A stretch of 64,000 bases of DNA from Streptomyces syringium (GTDB lineage Bacteria > Actinomycetota > Actinomycetes > Streptomycetales > Streptomycetaceae): assembly GCF_017876625.1 (NCBI RefSeq), contig NZ_JAGIOH010000001.1, positions 5,477,501-5,541,500 on the forward strand. Reading direction: 5' to 3'. The notes beneath the pieces were generated by a model. It did no database searches, had not been told where the DNA came from, and saw only the letters and a list, made by a program, of their open reading frames with translations. The first letter of the stretch is position 1, and every line of letters starts with the position of its first letter. The position numbers and the translations under genes are program-made. This document shows, piece by piece, positions 44,583 to 53,608 of this stretch.

Positions 44583-45518
44583 TCAGCCCGTTTTCGTCGG
44601 GGTCGGTGTGAGATCCCGTGCCCCTGGTTCGGGCTCCGGCACCACCACACTCTCCGGTTCGCCGTACCAGGCGACCGCGACCGCGCCCGCCACGGCCAGC
44701 AGGAAGCCCGCGATGGCCATCCAGGCGAGGCCGTCACGGGAGGTGTCACCGAGCATCAGCACGCCGATGAGGCCGGGCAGGACGGTCTCACCGACGACGA
44801 GGGCGGCCGTGGCGCCGTTGACCGAGCCGATCTGCAGGGCGACCGTGTGCAGGTACATGCCGATGGTGCCCGATATGAGGATGGCGTAGAGCGCCGGGTC
44901 CGCGAGCAGCGTGGGCAGGTCGAACGGGTCGATGCCGTCGAGTATGCGCACGCCCACACCGATGGCGCCGAAGCCGAGTCCGGACAGCAGACCGGCGAGG
45001 ATCGCGGACTTCGAGCCCAGCAGACGGACGGCGATCGTGCCGCCGATCATCAGCACCAGCGAGATGATCAGCAGCCACCAGTGGGTGGACCGCGCGGCAT
45101 CGCCGTTGCCCTCGTGGCCCGCGGCGGTCGCCAGCAGGACCAGCGCCGAGCAGACGACACCGATCGACAGCCACTCCGGCTTGGTCAGCCGGATGCCCAG
45201 GAGCTTGATGCTCAGGACGGCGGTGACCACGAGGTTGGCGCTGATGACGGTCTGGGAGAGGAACAGCGGCAGCATACGAGCGGCCAGCGCGCCGAGTCCG
45301 AAACCGAGGAAGTCCAACACCGTACCGACCATGAACTCCCAGGTCACCGCAGCCTTGGCGGTGGAGGAGAGACTGGGACCGCCATGCTGGGTCGTACCCG
45401 TCGTGGAGGCCGCCGCGGCCTCCCGGCGGGCCGATTTGCGCGATCCCACGGCTTGCAGGACCGAGCCTGTGCCGTAACAGGCCGAGGCCGCGACAGCCGT
45501 CAGAAGGCCGATGATCAC
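44583..45518 (-). CDS. DMT-superfamily transporter
   Basis: 311 residues, about nine or ten transmembrane helices, of the drug/metabolite transporter group. The start GTG 45518 has GGAG 6 nt upstream (an upstream TTG at 45521 is also possible). No substrate can be read from the sequence. It is convergent with the thiamine operon. Confidence 0.75.
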   Translation of the reverse strand: MIIGLLTAVAASACYGTGSVLQAVGSRKSARREAAAASTTGTTQHGGPSLSSTAKAAVTWEFMVGTVLDFLGFGLGALAARMLPLFLSQTVISANLVVTAVLSIKLLGIRLTKPEWLSIGVVCSALVLLATAAGHEGNGDAARSTHWWLLIISLVLMIGGTIAVRLLGSKSAILAGLLSGLGFGAIGVGVRILDGIDPFDLPTLLADPALYAILISGTIGMYLHTVALQIGSVNGATAALVVGETVLPGLIGVLMLGDTSRDGLAWMAIAGFLLAVAGAVAVAWYGEPESVVVPEPEPGARDLTPTPTKTG

Positions 45519-45660
45519 CAATAGCTCCGTTCGCCTGATAAACCGTCGTGCTCCTGAAGCAGACGCGCTTTTCGGCGCGGAAGTTGCTTTGGGTCAAGAA
45601 ATAGTCAAGGAGTTGTTGTGCGCGGGGGCGTGGCGGGCCGCCGGTGGTCGCGCCCGCCGC

Positions 45661-46833
45661 TCACCGTGACCCCGCCGTGAGCCGGGCCAGCGCCGCCGGT
45701 GCCTCGTCGACCGAGTCGACCAGCGCGATGCGCCCGGCCATCGGACGCCCGGCCGCCAGCGCCTCCAGCAGGGGCCAGGTCGGCAGCTCGCGCGTCCAGT
45801 GCGCGCGGTTCACGAGCACCATCGGGGTCGGTTCGCCGCGCGACTGGTAGTAGTTGGGCGTCGCGTTGTCGAAGATCTCCTGCACGGTGCCCGCCGCGCC
45901 CGGCAGGAACACCACGCCGGCGTTGGCGCGGGCGAGCAGGCCGTCCTCGCGAGTGGCGTTCGCGAAGTACTTCGCGATGTGCGAGGCGAAGGCGTTCGGC
46001 GGCTCGTGTCCGTAGAACCAGGTGGGGATGCCCACCGAGGCCCCGCCGCCGGGGAAGGCCGCGCGCACGGCGAACGCACCGGCCGCCCACTTGGCGACCG
46101 AGGGCGTGAAGTGCGGGACACCGGCCAGCAGCGCCAGGGCCTCGTCCAGCATGGTGTCCGCGAGGGGCGCGGCGTACGCGCCGAGGTTCGCGGCCTCCAT
46201 GGCGCCCGGCCCCCCGCCGGTGGCGACGGTCAGCCCCTCGCGCGCCAGCGCCCGGCCCAGCCGCGCCGCCCCGGCGTACCCGGCGGAACCGCGCTCCAGG
46301 GCGTGCCCGCCCATGACGCCCACCACGCGCCGGCCGGCCAGCAGCTCGTCCAGCGCGTCGGACACGGCGTCGTCGTGGATGCTCCGCAGCATGGAGGCGA
46401 ATATGTCGCCGTCCGACTTGGTCCTCTCGAACCACGCGTACGCGAGGGCGTCCGGGGTGTTTCCGTAGCCCTTCTCCAGACCCTCGAACAGCTCCTCCGG
46501 GCGGTAGAGCGCGGCCCGGTAGGGGTTGAACGGCAGGAAGGGCACCGGCGGGAAGACCAGCGCACCCCCGGCCCGCACCTTCGCGGCCGCCTCGGGCTCC
46601 ATCGGGCACCCGAGGAACACGGCCTCCATGGTGTCCGCGGCCGCCAGCTCGGCCGTACGGGCCGTCAGGTCGACGGACTGCACGCGGTATCCACCGAGCG
46701 AGCCGGAGGCGACGACCCGGTCGAACTCCTCCAGGCTCTCGATCTCGCGGTCGGACCCGAGGGGAGAACCAGGGGAGGGAACGGCGGGGGAACCAGCGGG
46801 AGAACCAGCGGGCAAAGGCGCATTCGGCTGCAT
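45661..46833 (-). CDS. LOG-family (Rossmann-fold) nucleotide-binding protein
   Basis: 390 residues. The C-terminal ~220 form a LOG/lysine decarboxylase-like domain with GGGPGAMEAAN and PGAAGTVQE; the usual PGGxGTxxE has Ala for the second Gly. LOG enzymes release cytokinin-type bases from nucleotide monophosphates, but the activity of this longer actinobacterial form is unknown. TAGCAT on the minus strand (46840-46845) ends 6 nt before ATG 46833, suggesting a leaderless message. Confidence 0.75.
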   Translation of the reverse strand: MQPNAPLPAGSPAGSPAVPSPGSPLGSDREIESLEEFDRVVASGSLGGYRVQSVDLTARTAELAAADTMEAVFLGCPMEPEAAAKVRAGGALVFPPVPFLPFNPYRAALYRPEELFEGLEKGYGNTPDALAYAWFERTKSDGDIFASMLRSIHDDAVSDALDELLAGRRVVGVMGGHALERGSAGYAGAARLGRALAREGLTVATGGGPGAMEAANLGAYAAPLADTMLDEALALLAGVPHFTPSVAKWAAGAFAVRAAFPGGGASVGIPTWFYGHEPPNAFASHIAKYFANATREDGLLARANAGVVFLPGAAGTVQEIFDNATPNYYQSRGEPTPMVLVNRAHWTRELPTWPLLEALAAGRPMAGRIALVDSVDEAPAALARLTAGSR

Positions 46834-46928
46834 CCGGCCATGCTAGGTCCTGGCCGTGGGCCCCTCGCGGGCTTTGCCCCGGGCGGGACGTCGCGACGAC
46901 GGCCCGCCCCCCGGCGGCCGCCCCGCCT

Positions 46929-48131
46929 TCATCTGGTCAGCGGCATGGCCGCCAACTCCCCGACCACCCAGGTCAGCGGGGCCATCACGGCCACCAGTGC
47001 GCAGGTCCGCACGGCGGCCGCACTGCGCAGCAGGGAGGCGGGGATGCCCAGCCGCAGCAGCGTCGCCGCGGTGTCGGCGCGGGACTGCCGGGTGTCCAGG
47101 GCCGCGGTGAGCGCCGTGGCCGTCACACAGGCCATGACGAGCGCCGCGCCGAGACCGGTGAGGGGGCCGAAGGGGCGCGCACCGGAGGGTTCCCAGGCCG
47201 CGCCGTACAGCTCGACGGCCACCAGGGCGCCCGAGGCGACGGCGCAGAGCACACCGAGCGGTCGGCCGAGCCGTGGTGCCGCGTCCTGCAGTATGCGTCC
47301 GGCCAGCAGCCGTACGGGCCCGGGCCGGCCGGCCGACAACAGGACCCCGCACCAGTGGGTCAGCCCCGGTCCGGCCAGACAGAAGCCGAGGCACGCGAGC
47401 AGCCAACCGCCGACGAGCCCGGGGGAGGCGCCTTCTGCCCGGCCGGGCAGATTCAGCAGCGCTTCGGCGGGGGGTGCCGATCCGTCACTCGCGTAGGACT
47501 CCAGGGCGAGGCCGGTGGCGACCACGGCGACCCCCCAGGGCAGGCCGCTGTACGTGCGCTTGGCCTCGGGGGCCTTGACGGCGGGTGAGGCGTCGTCGGC
47601 CCCGGGGCCCTCCGGGGACTGCTCGCCGGGGCGCAGCATGACCGCGCACGCCGCGGCGGCCAGCACCGGCAGCAGGGACAGCAGGGTCAGGACCGCGGCC
47701 CAGGGCAGGGGCTCGCCCCCGTCGAGCAGCTTGGTCGCGGAGCCGCTCAGCGACGTCAGGTGGAGATTGCCGCGCAGTTCGAGGTAGATGAGCAGTGCGG
47801 CGCAGCTGCCGACGGCGCAGGAGAGCGCCGTCGAGACGGCGGCCAGCAGCGAGAGCGCCACGGGGCCGAGGCCCACCGCGTCCAGACCCTCCCGGAGGCG
47901 GATGGCCGGGTCCGTGCGGGCGACGGCGACGGCGAACTGCACCACGGCGGCCAGCGGCACCACACACCACAGGAGCCGTACGACCGAGCCCTCGGCCTCC
48001 TTCGGGTGGGCCACCGCGTGCCCCAGGGTGCACAGCAGCAGGAAGCCGACTCCCGCCGCCGCGGCGGCGACCAGCAGCCGGCGCAGCAGGACGAGCGGGT
48101 GCGCGCCGCGCGCTAGGCGGAGACTGAGCAC
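46929..48131 (-). CDS. Membrane component of an ABC-type system
   Basis: 400 residues, about nine or ten hydrophobic segments. The start GTG 48131 follows AGGGCAGGG and overlaps the ATPase gene by 19 nt, so the two are translated together. The layout (FtsX/MacB-like, with a middle soluble loop) suggests an exporter. The substrate is unknown. Confidence 0.65.
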   Translation of the reverse strand: MLSLRLARGAHPLVLLRRLLVAAAAAGVGFLLLCTLGHAVAHPKEAEGSVVRLLWCVVPLAAVVQFAVAVARTDPAIRLREGLDAVGLGPVALSLLAAVSTALSCAVGSCAALLIYLELRGNLHLTSLSGSATKLLDGGEPLPWAAVLTLLSLLPVLAAAACAVMLRPGEQSPEGPGADDASPAVKAPEAKRTYSGLPWGVAVVATGLALESYASDGSAPPAEALLNLPGRAEGASPGLVGGWLLACLGFCLAGPGLTHWCGVLLSAGRPGPVRLLAGRILQDAAPRLGRPLGVLCAVASGALVAVELYGAAWEPSGARPFGPLTGLGAALVMACVTATALTAALDTRQSRADTAATLLRLGIPASLLRSAAAVRTCALVAVMAPLTWVVGELAAMPLTR

Positions 48132-48850
48132 GCGGCCCTGCCCTCTCCGCCGGGCGACTCGGGCGCCGGGATCGCGCCGCCGCGGCGGCCGTCGGTCAGG
48201 GTGACCGTGCGGTCGGCGAGGGTGGCGCTCTCGTCGTCGAGCGTGGCGAGGACGACCGTGATCTGGTGCGAGCGCGCGGCGGTGGTCAGGGTGCGCAGCA
48301 CCTGGGCCCGGTCGGTGGTGTGCAGCGGGGCGGTCGGCTCGTCCGCGAAGACCACGGTCGGCTCGCCCGCCAGGGCCCGGGCGATGGCGATCCGCTGGCG
48401 CTGCGCCTGGAGCATGGCCTTGGGGCGCTTGCGGGCGCAGTCGCCGACGTCGAGGCGCTCCAGCCACTCCCCGGCGGTCCGCTTGGCGGCACGGTGGCCG
48501 ATGCCGCGGGCCAGCAGGGGCAGGGCTGCGTTCTCCCAGCCGGTCAGCTCGGGCAGCAGGTGCGGTTCGCTGCCGATCCAGCCGAACCGCTCGCGGCGCA
48601 GCCGCTCCCGTGCGGCGCGGGAGAGGGTGTGCACGGGCGCGCTGTTGAACCACACCTCGCCGGGGTCGGGCACGAGCTGGCCCGAGAGGCACTTGAGGAG
48701 TGTGGACTTTCCGGAGCCGCGCGGCCCGGTGACGGCGAGGATCTCGCCTTCGCGGACGCCGATGGAGACACCGGCGAGAGCGGGGGAGCCGCTGTAGGCG
48801 TAATGCAGACCGCGTGCCCAGAGCACGTCGTTGTCCGGCGGGGCCACCAT
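48113..48850 (-). CDS. ABC transporter ATP-binding protein with altered signature motif
   Basis: 245 residues. Walker A GPRGSGKST and Walker B VVFADEPTAPL are intact. The usual LSGGQ signature is replaced by MLQAQ before RQRIAIARAL. ATG 48850 is the first methionine with a possible GAGGT site upstream. Forms a pair with the next gene. Confidence 0.8.
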   Translation of the reverse strand: MVAPPDNDVLWARGLHYAYSGSPALAGVSIGVREGEILAVTGPRGSGKSTLLKCLSGQLVPDPGEVWFNSAPVHTLSRAARERLRRERFGWIGSEPHLLPELTGWENAALPLLARGIGHRAAKRTAGEWLERLDVGDCARKRPKAMLQAQRQRIAIARALAGEPTVVFADEPTAPLHTTDRAQVLRTLTTAARSHQITVVLATLDDESATLADRTVTLTDGRRGGAIPAPESPGGEGRAACSVSA

Positions 48851-49242
48851 GTCGAGCACCTCGGGTCGCTGAAGGGTCCGTTCCCCTGTCCGGGTGAACG
48901 AACCGGGAGGCCATTGGGTCACTGGCACCGTACGGAACGGGGATCCTAGCCTCCGCCCAGGCTCGACGCGGGAGCGGCTCAGTTTCCTCCGGTCGGGCTC
49001 ATCCCGGAGGGTCGTTTTTGAGCCGGAGCCCGTCGGAGCGCATCCGAGCGGCACGCGCGAGCGGAGGTGCGACGGCGCGCGGGCGGGGACGGGCCGGAGC
49101 ACCGGGGACGCCGGGACATGCGGAAAACCGTGGTCCCCCGCGCGCGTGGTGGGGTGTGGGGGTGCGCGCGGGGGACCACGGCCGGGGGACGGGCCGGTGG
49201 GCTGCCCGTCGAGTCCGGATCAGAGCAGGGCCGACGGCCCGG
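48851..49242. other. Intergenic region between the ABC pair and the aminotransferase
   Basis: 392 nt. It holds the aminotransferase terminator at 49130-49179. A -10-like TAGGAT for the ABC pair is on the minus strand near 48948. Nothing else is recognised. Confidence 0.4.
49130..49179 (-). terminator. Terminator after the aminotransferase gene
   Basis: A perfect 16-bp stem (49130-49145 with 49164-49179) and an 18-nt loop; on the minus strand GGTTTTCC follows. Confidence 0.8.
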
Positions 49243-50622
49243 TCAGATCTTCGTCCAGGCCTCGGTGAGCACGCCGCGGACGATCTGCTCGATCTCGTCG
49301 AACGTCGACTGATCGGCCGTCAGCGGCGGCGAGAGCTGGATGACCGGATCGCCGCGGTCGTCGGCCCGGCAGTACAGGCCGTTCTCGAAGAGCTTCTTCG
49401 ACACGAAGCCGTAGAGCAGCCGCTCGCACTCCTCGGAGGTGAACGACTCCTTGGTGGCCTTGTCCTTCACGAGCTCGATGCCGTAGAAGAAGCCGTTGCC
49501 CCGGACGTCACCGACGATCGGCAGGTCGTGCAGCTTGGACAGGGTCGACAGGAACGCCGACTCGTTGTCCAGCACGTGCTGGTTGAGGCCCTCGCGCTCG
49601 AAGATGTCGAGGTTGGCGAGCGCGACCGCTGCGGAGACCGGGTGGCCGCCGAAGGTGTAGCCGTGCAGGAACGTCGCGTCGCCCTTGTAGAACGGCTCGG
49701 CGATCCGGTCGGAGACGATGGTGGCGCCGAGCGGGGAGTAGCCCGACGTCATGCCCTTGGCGCAGGTGATGATGTCCGGGACGTAGCCGAACTTGTCGCA
49801 CGCGAACATCGTGCCGAGACGGCCGAAGGCGCAGATGACCTCGTCCGAGACGAGCAGCACGTTGTACTGGTCGCAGATCTCGCGCACCCGCTGGAAGTAG
49901 CCGGGGGGCGGCGGGAAGCAGCCGCCCGCGTTCTGCACGGGCTCCAGGAAGACGGCCGCGACGGTGTCGGGGCCCTCGAAGAGGATCTGCTGCTCGATCT
50001 GGTCGGCGGCCCAGCGGCCGAAGGCCTCGGGGTCGTCGGCGTGGATCGGAGCGCGGTACAGATTGGTGTTCGGGGCCTTGTGGGCGCCGGGGACCAGCGG
50101 CTCGAAGGGGGCCTTCAGCGCCGGCAGGCCGGTGATGGACAGGGCGCCCTGGGTGGTGCCGTGGTAGGCGACGGCCCGGGATATGACCTTGTACTTCGTG
50201 TGGTTGCCGGTGAGCTTGTGGTACTGCTTCGCCAGCTTCCAGGCGGTCTCGACGGCCTCGCCGCCGCCGGTGGTGAAGAAGACCTTGTTCAGATCGCCGG
50301 GAGCGTAGTTCGCCAGTCGCTCCGCCAGCTCGATGGCCTTGGGGTGGGCGTAGCTCCACAGGGGGAAGAAGGCCAGTTCCTGCGCCTGCTTGTTGGCCGC
50401 CTCGGCGAGCTCGACGCGGCCGTGGCCGGCCTGGACCACGAAGAGTCCGGCGAGACCGTCGAGGTAGCGCTTGCCCTTGTCGTCGAAGATGTAGGTGCCC
50501 TCGCCGCGGACGATGGTCGGCACGGGGGCGTTCTCGTACGACTGCATGCGGGTGAAGTGCATCCACAGGTGGTCGTACGCCGTCTGGGAGAGGTCCTTGC
50601 TCACGGCTATCGGGTTCCCCAT
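49243..50622 (-). CDS. Class III omega-aminotransferase, probably polyamine-pyruvate
   Basis: A PLP enzyme that moves an amino group from an amine such as putrescine to pyruvate. 459 residues. The PLP lysine is in CAKGMTSGYSPLGA (about residue 285); the GGGEAVETAWKLA and DEVICAFGRLG motifs are present. ATG 50622 overlaps the Lrp gene by 16 nt; GTG at 50604 is an alternative start. The neighbouring aldehyde dehydrogenase suggests conversion of putrescine to 4-aminobutyraldehyde and GABA. In S. coelicolor homologues in this arrangement are linked to polyamine use. Confidence 0.88.
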   Translation of the reverse strand: MGNPIAVSKDLSQTAYDHLWMHFTRMQSYENAPVPTIVRGEGTYIFDDKGKRYLDGLAGLFVVQAGHGRVELAEAANKQAQELAFFPLWSYAHPKAIELAERLANYAPGDLNKVFFTTGGGEAVETAWKLAKQYHKLTGNHTKYKVISRAVAYHGTTQGALSITGLPALKAPFEPLVPGAHKAPNTNLYRAPIHADDPEAFGRWAADQIEQQILFEGPDTVAAVFLEPVQNAGGCFPPPPGYFQRVREICDQYNVLLVSDEVICAFGRLGTMFACDKFGYVPDIITCAKGMTSGYSPLGATIVSDRIAEPFYKGDATFLHGYTFGGHPVSAAVALANLDIFEREGLNQHVLDNESAFLSTLSKLHDLPIVGDVRGNGFFYGIELVKDKATKESFTSEECERLLYGFVSKKLFENGLYCRADDRGDPVIQLSPPLTADQSTFDEIEQIVRGVLTEAWTKI

Positions 50623-51095
50623 GTGTAGGTCTGCTTGCGGAGCTTGAGGTAGACGAAGCTTTCGGTGGAGCGCACACCCGGAAGGGTCCGGATGCGCTTG
50701 TTGATCATTTCCAGGAGGTGGTCGTCGTCCTCGCAGACGATCTCGATGAGGAGATCGAAGGAGCCCGCGGTCATGACGACGTACTCCACCTCGTCCATCG
50801 CGGTCAGGGCGTCGGCGACCGGGTCGAGGTCGCCCTCGACGTTGATACCGACCATCGCCTGCCGCCTCAGTCCCACGGTGAGCGGGTCGGTGACGGCGAC
50901 GATCTGCATGACGCCCTGGTCGAGAAGCTTCTGTACGCGCTGCCGGACCGCGGCCTCGGAGAGGCCGACGGCCTTGCCGATCGCCGCGTACGGGCGGCGC
51001 CCGTCCTCCTGGAGCTGCTCGATGATCGCCAGGGAGACGGCATCGATCGGCGGCGTGCCCTGCACGCCTTTCGGATCTGCGCTACGAGTGGCCAC
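50607..51095 (-). CDS. Lrp/AsnC-family regulator
   Basis: 162 residues with an N-terminal helix-turn-helix (IGKAVGLSEAAVRQRVQKLLD) and a C-terminal RAM ligand domain. In S. coelicolor a regulator at this place controls polyamine genes. GTG 51095 is chosen because a promoter -10 (CACAGT, 51103-51108) ends 7 nt upstream, which argues for a leaderless start here rather than at 51101 or 51104. It is divergent from an aldehyde dehydrogenase gene. Confidence 0.85.
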   Translation of the reverse strand: MATRSADPKGVQGTPPIDAVSLAIIEQLQEDGRRPYAAIGKAVGLSEAAVRQRVQKLLDQGVMQIVAVTDPLTVGLRRQAMVGINVEGDLDPVADALTAMDEVEYVVMTAGSFDLLIEIVCEDDDHLLEMINKRIRTLPGVRSTESFVYLKLRKQTYTWGTR

Positions 51096-51102
51096 GAGCA
51101 CC

Positions 51103-51131
51103 ACTGTGCATGGGACTCGGCCGTCTCGCAA
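51103..51131 (-). promoter_or_regulatory. Promoter for the Lrp-aminotransferase operon
   Basis: Minus strand: TTGCGA (51131-51126), 17 nt, CACAGT (51108-51103), with the GTG 7 nt downstream. Confidence 0.6.
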
Positions 51132-51272
51132 CCCCAAAGCGATGAAATTCGTTGCGAGCGCCATGGGATTTAACTGAATCCGTTGTTCATGGCTGACGGG
51201 TATGTCGAAAGCGTTGCCCCAGTGACTAGGCTGTGTCTCATCCATCGGACATCAGACAGGAGGGGTGGCACA

Positions 51273-52724
51273 GTGACCACCGAGCTGCGTCGTTTGCGCA
51301 ACTACATCGCGGGGGAGTTCCGGGACGCCGCCGACGGCCGCACCACCGAGGTGGTCAACCCGGCCACGGGCGAGGCGTACGCCACCGCCGCGCTGTCCGG
51401 AGCCGCGGACGTCGACGCGGCCATGGCCGCGGCCGAGGAGGCGTTCCCGGCCTGGCGGGACCTGGTGCCCGCGGAGCGGCAGAAGGTTCTCCTCAAGATC
51501 GCCGACGCCTTCGAGGCGCGGGCGGAGGAGCTGATCGCTGCCGAGTCCGAGAACACCGGCAAGCCGATCGGGCTCACCCGCAGCGAAGAGATCCCGCCGA
51601 TGGTGGACCAGATCCGCTTCTTCGCCGGTGCCGCCCGACTGCTGGAGGGCCGCTCCGCCGGCGAGTACATGGAGGGGCTGACCTCCATCGTCCGGCGTGA
51701 GCCGATCGGCGTCTGCGCGCAGGTCGCGCCGTGGAACTACCCGATGATGATGGCCGTGTGGAAGTTCGCCCCGGCGCTCGCCGCGGGCAACACGGTCGTC
51801 CTCAAGCCCTCGGACACCACCCCGGCCTCCACCGTCCTCATCGCCGAGATCATCGGCGGGGTGCTGGAGGAGCTCGGCCACCCCAAGGGCGTCTTCAACG
51901 TCATCTGCGGTGACCGCGAGACCGGTCGGCTGATGGTGGAGCACCCGGTGCCGGCCATGGCCTCGATCACCGGTTCCGTACGGGCCGGCATGCAGGTCGC
52001 CGAGTCCGCCTCCAAGGACCTCAAGCGCGTCCACCTGGAGCTGGGCGGCAAGGCGCCGGTCGTCGTCTTCGAGGACGCCGACATCGCCAAGGCCGTCGAG
52101 GACATCGCGGTCGCCGGTTACTTCAATGCGGGCCAGGACTGTACGGCCGCGACCCGGGTGCTCGTGCACGAGTCGATCCACGACGAGTTCGTGACCGCGC
52201 TGGCCAAGGCCGCCACGGACACCAGGACCGGAGCTCCGGACGACGAGGACGTGCTGTACGGCCCGCTCAACAACGCCAATCAGCTCAAGCAGGTGAGCGG
52301 CTTCATCGAGCGGCTGCCCGCGCACGCCAAGGTCGAGGCCGGTGGCCACCGGGTCGGCGAGAAGGGCTTCTTCTACGCCCCGACCGTCGTCTCCGGGCTC
52401 AAGCAGGACGACGAGATCGTCCAGCACGAGGTCTTCGGTCCGGTCATCACCGTGCAGCCCTTCACGGACGAGGCGCAGGCCGTCACGTACGCCAACGGGG
52501 TCGAGTTCGCGCTGGCCTCGTCGGTGTGGACCAAGGACCACGGGCGTGCCATGCGGATGTCCAAGAAGCTCGACTTCGGCTGCGTGTGGATCAACACCCA
52601 CATCCCGCTGGTCGCCGAGATGCCGCACGGCGGCTTCAAGAAGTCCGGCTACGGCAAGGACCTCTCCGCCTACGGCTTCGAGGACTACACCCGCGTCAAG
52701 CACGTGATGACCTCGCTCGACTGA
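51273..52724 (+). CDS. Aldehyde dehydrogenase, aminobutyraldehyde/betaine-aldehyde type
   Basis: NAD-dependent; 483 residues. The catalytic Cys is in GQDCTAATR, the general base in HLELGGKAP. The binding region APWNYPMMMAVWKFAP is complete. GTG 51273 has AGGAGGGG 7 nt upstream. It is divergent from the Lrp gene; a substrate such as 4-aminobutyraldehyde is inferred from the aminotransferase next door. A second such enzyme lies at 60.5 kb. Confidence 0.9.
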   Translation: MTTELRRLRNYIAGEFRDAADGRTTEVVNPATGEAYATAALSGAADVDAAMAAAEEAFPAWRDLVPAERQKVLLKIADAFEARAEELIAAESENTGKPIGLTRSEEIPPMVDQIRFFAGAARLLEGRSAGEYMEGLTSIVRREPIGVCAQVAPWNYPMMMAVWKFAPALAAGNTVVLKPSDTTPASTVLIAEIIGGVLEELGHPKGVFNVICGDRETGRLMVEHPVPAMASITGSVRAGMQVAESASKDLKRVHLELGGKAPVVVFEDADIAKAVEDIAVAGYFNAGQDCTAATRVLVHESIHDEFVTALAKAATDTRTGAPDDEDVLYGPLNNANQLKQVSGFIERLPAHAKVEAGGHRVGEKGFFYAPTVVSGLKQDDEIVQHEVFGPVITVQPFTDEAQAVTYANGVEFALASSVWTKDHGRAMRMSKKLDFGCVWINTHIPLVAEMPHGGFKKSGYGKDLSAYGFEDYTRVKHVMTSLD

Positions 52725-52784
52725 CGCCCGCTCGGCTGACGCCCGCCGTCAGCAGTTCGTCCGCCGTCGCCCCAGGGCGCGGCG

Positions 52785-52822
52785 GACGGTGGCCCCACCG
52801 GAATTCCCGGGGGGCCACCGTC
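52785..52822. terminator. Bidirectional terminator after the aldehyde dehydrogenase
   Basis: A perfect 12-bp stem (52785-52796 with 52811-52822), then GTTTC, between two convergent genes. Confidence 0.8.
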
Positions 52823-52863
52823 GTTTCACGGCCCGTGCCTCAGGCCCCCGGTTCGCGCCTGCC

Positions 52864-53541
52864 TCAGGCCGCGCTGCCCGGCCCGTACAGCCGCAGGAAC
52901 GTACGGACGCCCGTGGCGACGATCGAGTCGATCTCGGCCTCGGGCATCTCCAGGGCGCCGAAGAGCGATTTCTGGCTGACGTCCGAGACGGCCAGCAGGG
53001 CGAAGTGGCGCGCCGCGAGGTCCGGGTCGTCGACGTCGAGCAGCCCCTCGTCGGCCAGCTCGCCCAGGCGGTGGGACAGCCCGCGGAAGGCCGCCCGGGG
53101 GCCCGTCTCCTGCCAGGCCTCGATGACGTCCGGGGGCAGATGGCCCGCTTCCGCGTGGATCTGGCGCACGAGCGCGAAGTGGTCCGCGAACTCCCGCGGC
53201 GGCGAGGCCCAGTCGAGCCCGAAGGCGGTGAGGTCCCGCTCCAGGTCGGTGATCCTGTCGAGGTGGCGGCCCAGCATCTCCCGGTGCCAGGCGGCGACGG
53301 ACGAGGCGCTCTCGATGAGGACGGAGCGGAACAGCTCCTCCTTGTCCGTGAAGTGGTTGTAGATCGTGCGCTTGGACACCCCGGCCTCCGCCGCGATGGC
53401 GTCCACGCTCGCCCGGGTGAAGCCGTCGCGCGCGAACACCGTGCGGGCCGCCCGGGTGATCGACCGGCGTTTCTCCGCCAGGCCGCGGCGCGGGCGCACG
53501 GCCGTCGGCTCCCGGTCCGTCGGCTCCTGTGCTGCGGGCAT
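52864..53541 (-). CDS. TetR-family regulator, divergent from an MFS exporter gene
   Basis: 225 residues. The helix-turn-helix (DAIAAEAGVSKRTIYNHFTDKEEL as the recognition part) is at about residues 45-68, then an AefR-like C-terminal domain. ATG 53541 has GGGAG upstream. Its divergent neighbour is an efflux-type permease, the classical arrangement for a repressor of drug export. Confidence 0.9.
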   Translation of the reverse strand: MPAAQEPTDREPTAVRPRRGLAEKRRSITRAARTVFARDGFTRASVDAIAAEAGVSKRTIYNHFTDKEELFRSVLIESASSVAAWHREMLGRHLDRITDLERDLTAFGLDWASPPREFADHFALVRQIHAEAGHLPPDVIEAWQETGPRAAFRGLSHRLGELADEGLLDVDDPDLAARHFALLAVSDVSQKSLFGALEMPEAEIDSIVATGVRTFLRLYGPGSAA

Positions 53542-53560
53542 CGCCGCTCCCTTCCAGAAA

Positions 53561-53608
53561 TTGCACTGTTCGGTTTACCTATTGCACTGCACGGTGTAGT
53601 TTACCTGT
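53561..53608. promoter_or_regulatory. Promoter and probable TetR operator in the TetR/MFS intergenic region
   Basis: Promoter on the plus strand: TTTACC (53574-53579), 17 nt, TAGTTT (53597-53602), 6 nt before the MFS ATG. An imperfect palindrome ACTGCACGGTGTAGT (53586-53600) overlaps the -10. TTGCACTG occurs twice (53561, 53582; 21 bp apart) and GTTTACCT twice (53573, 53599). Confidence 0.7.
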
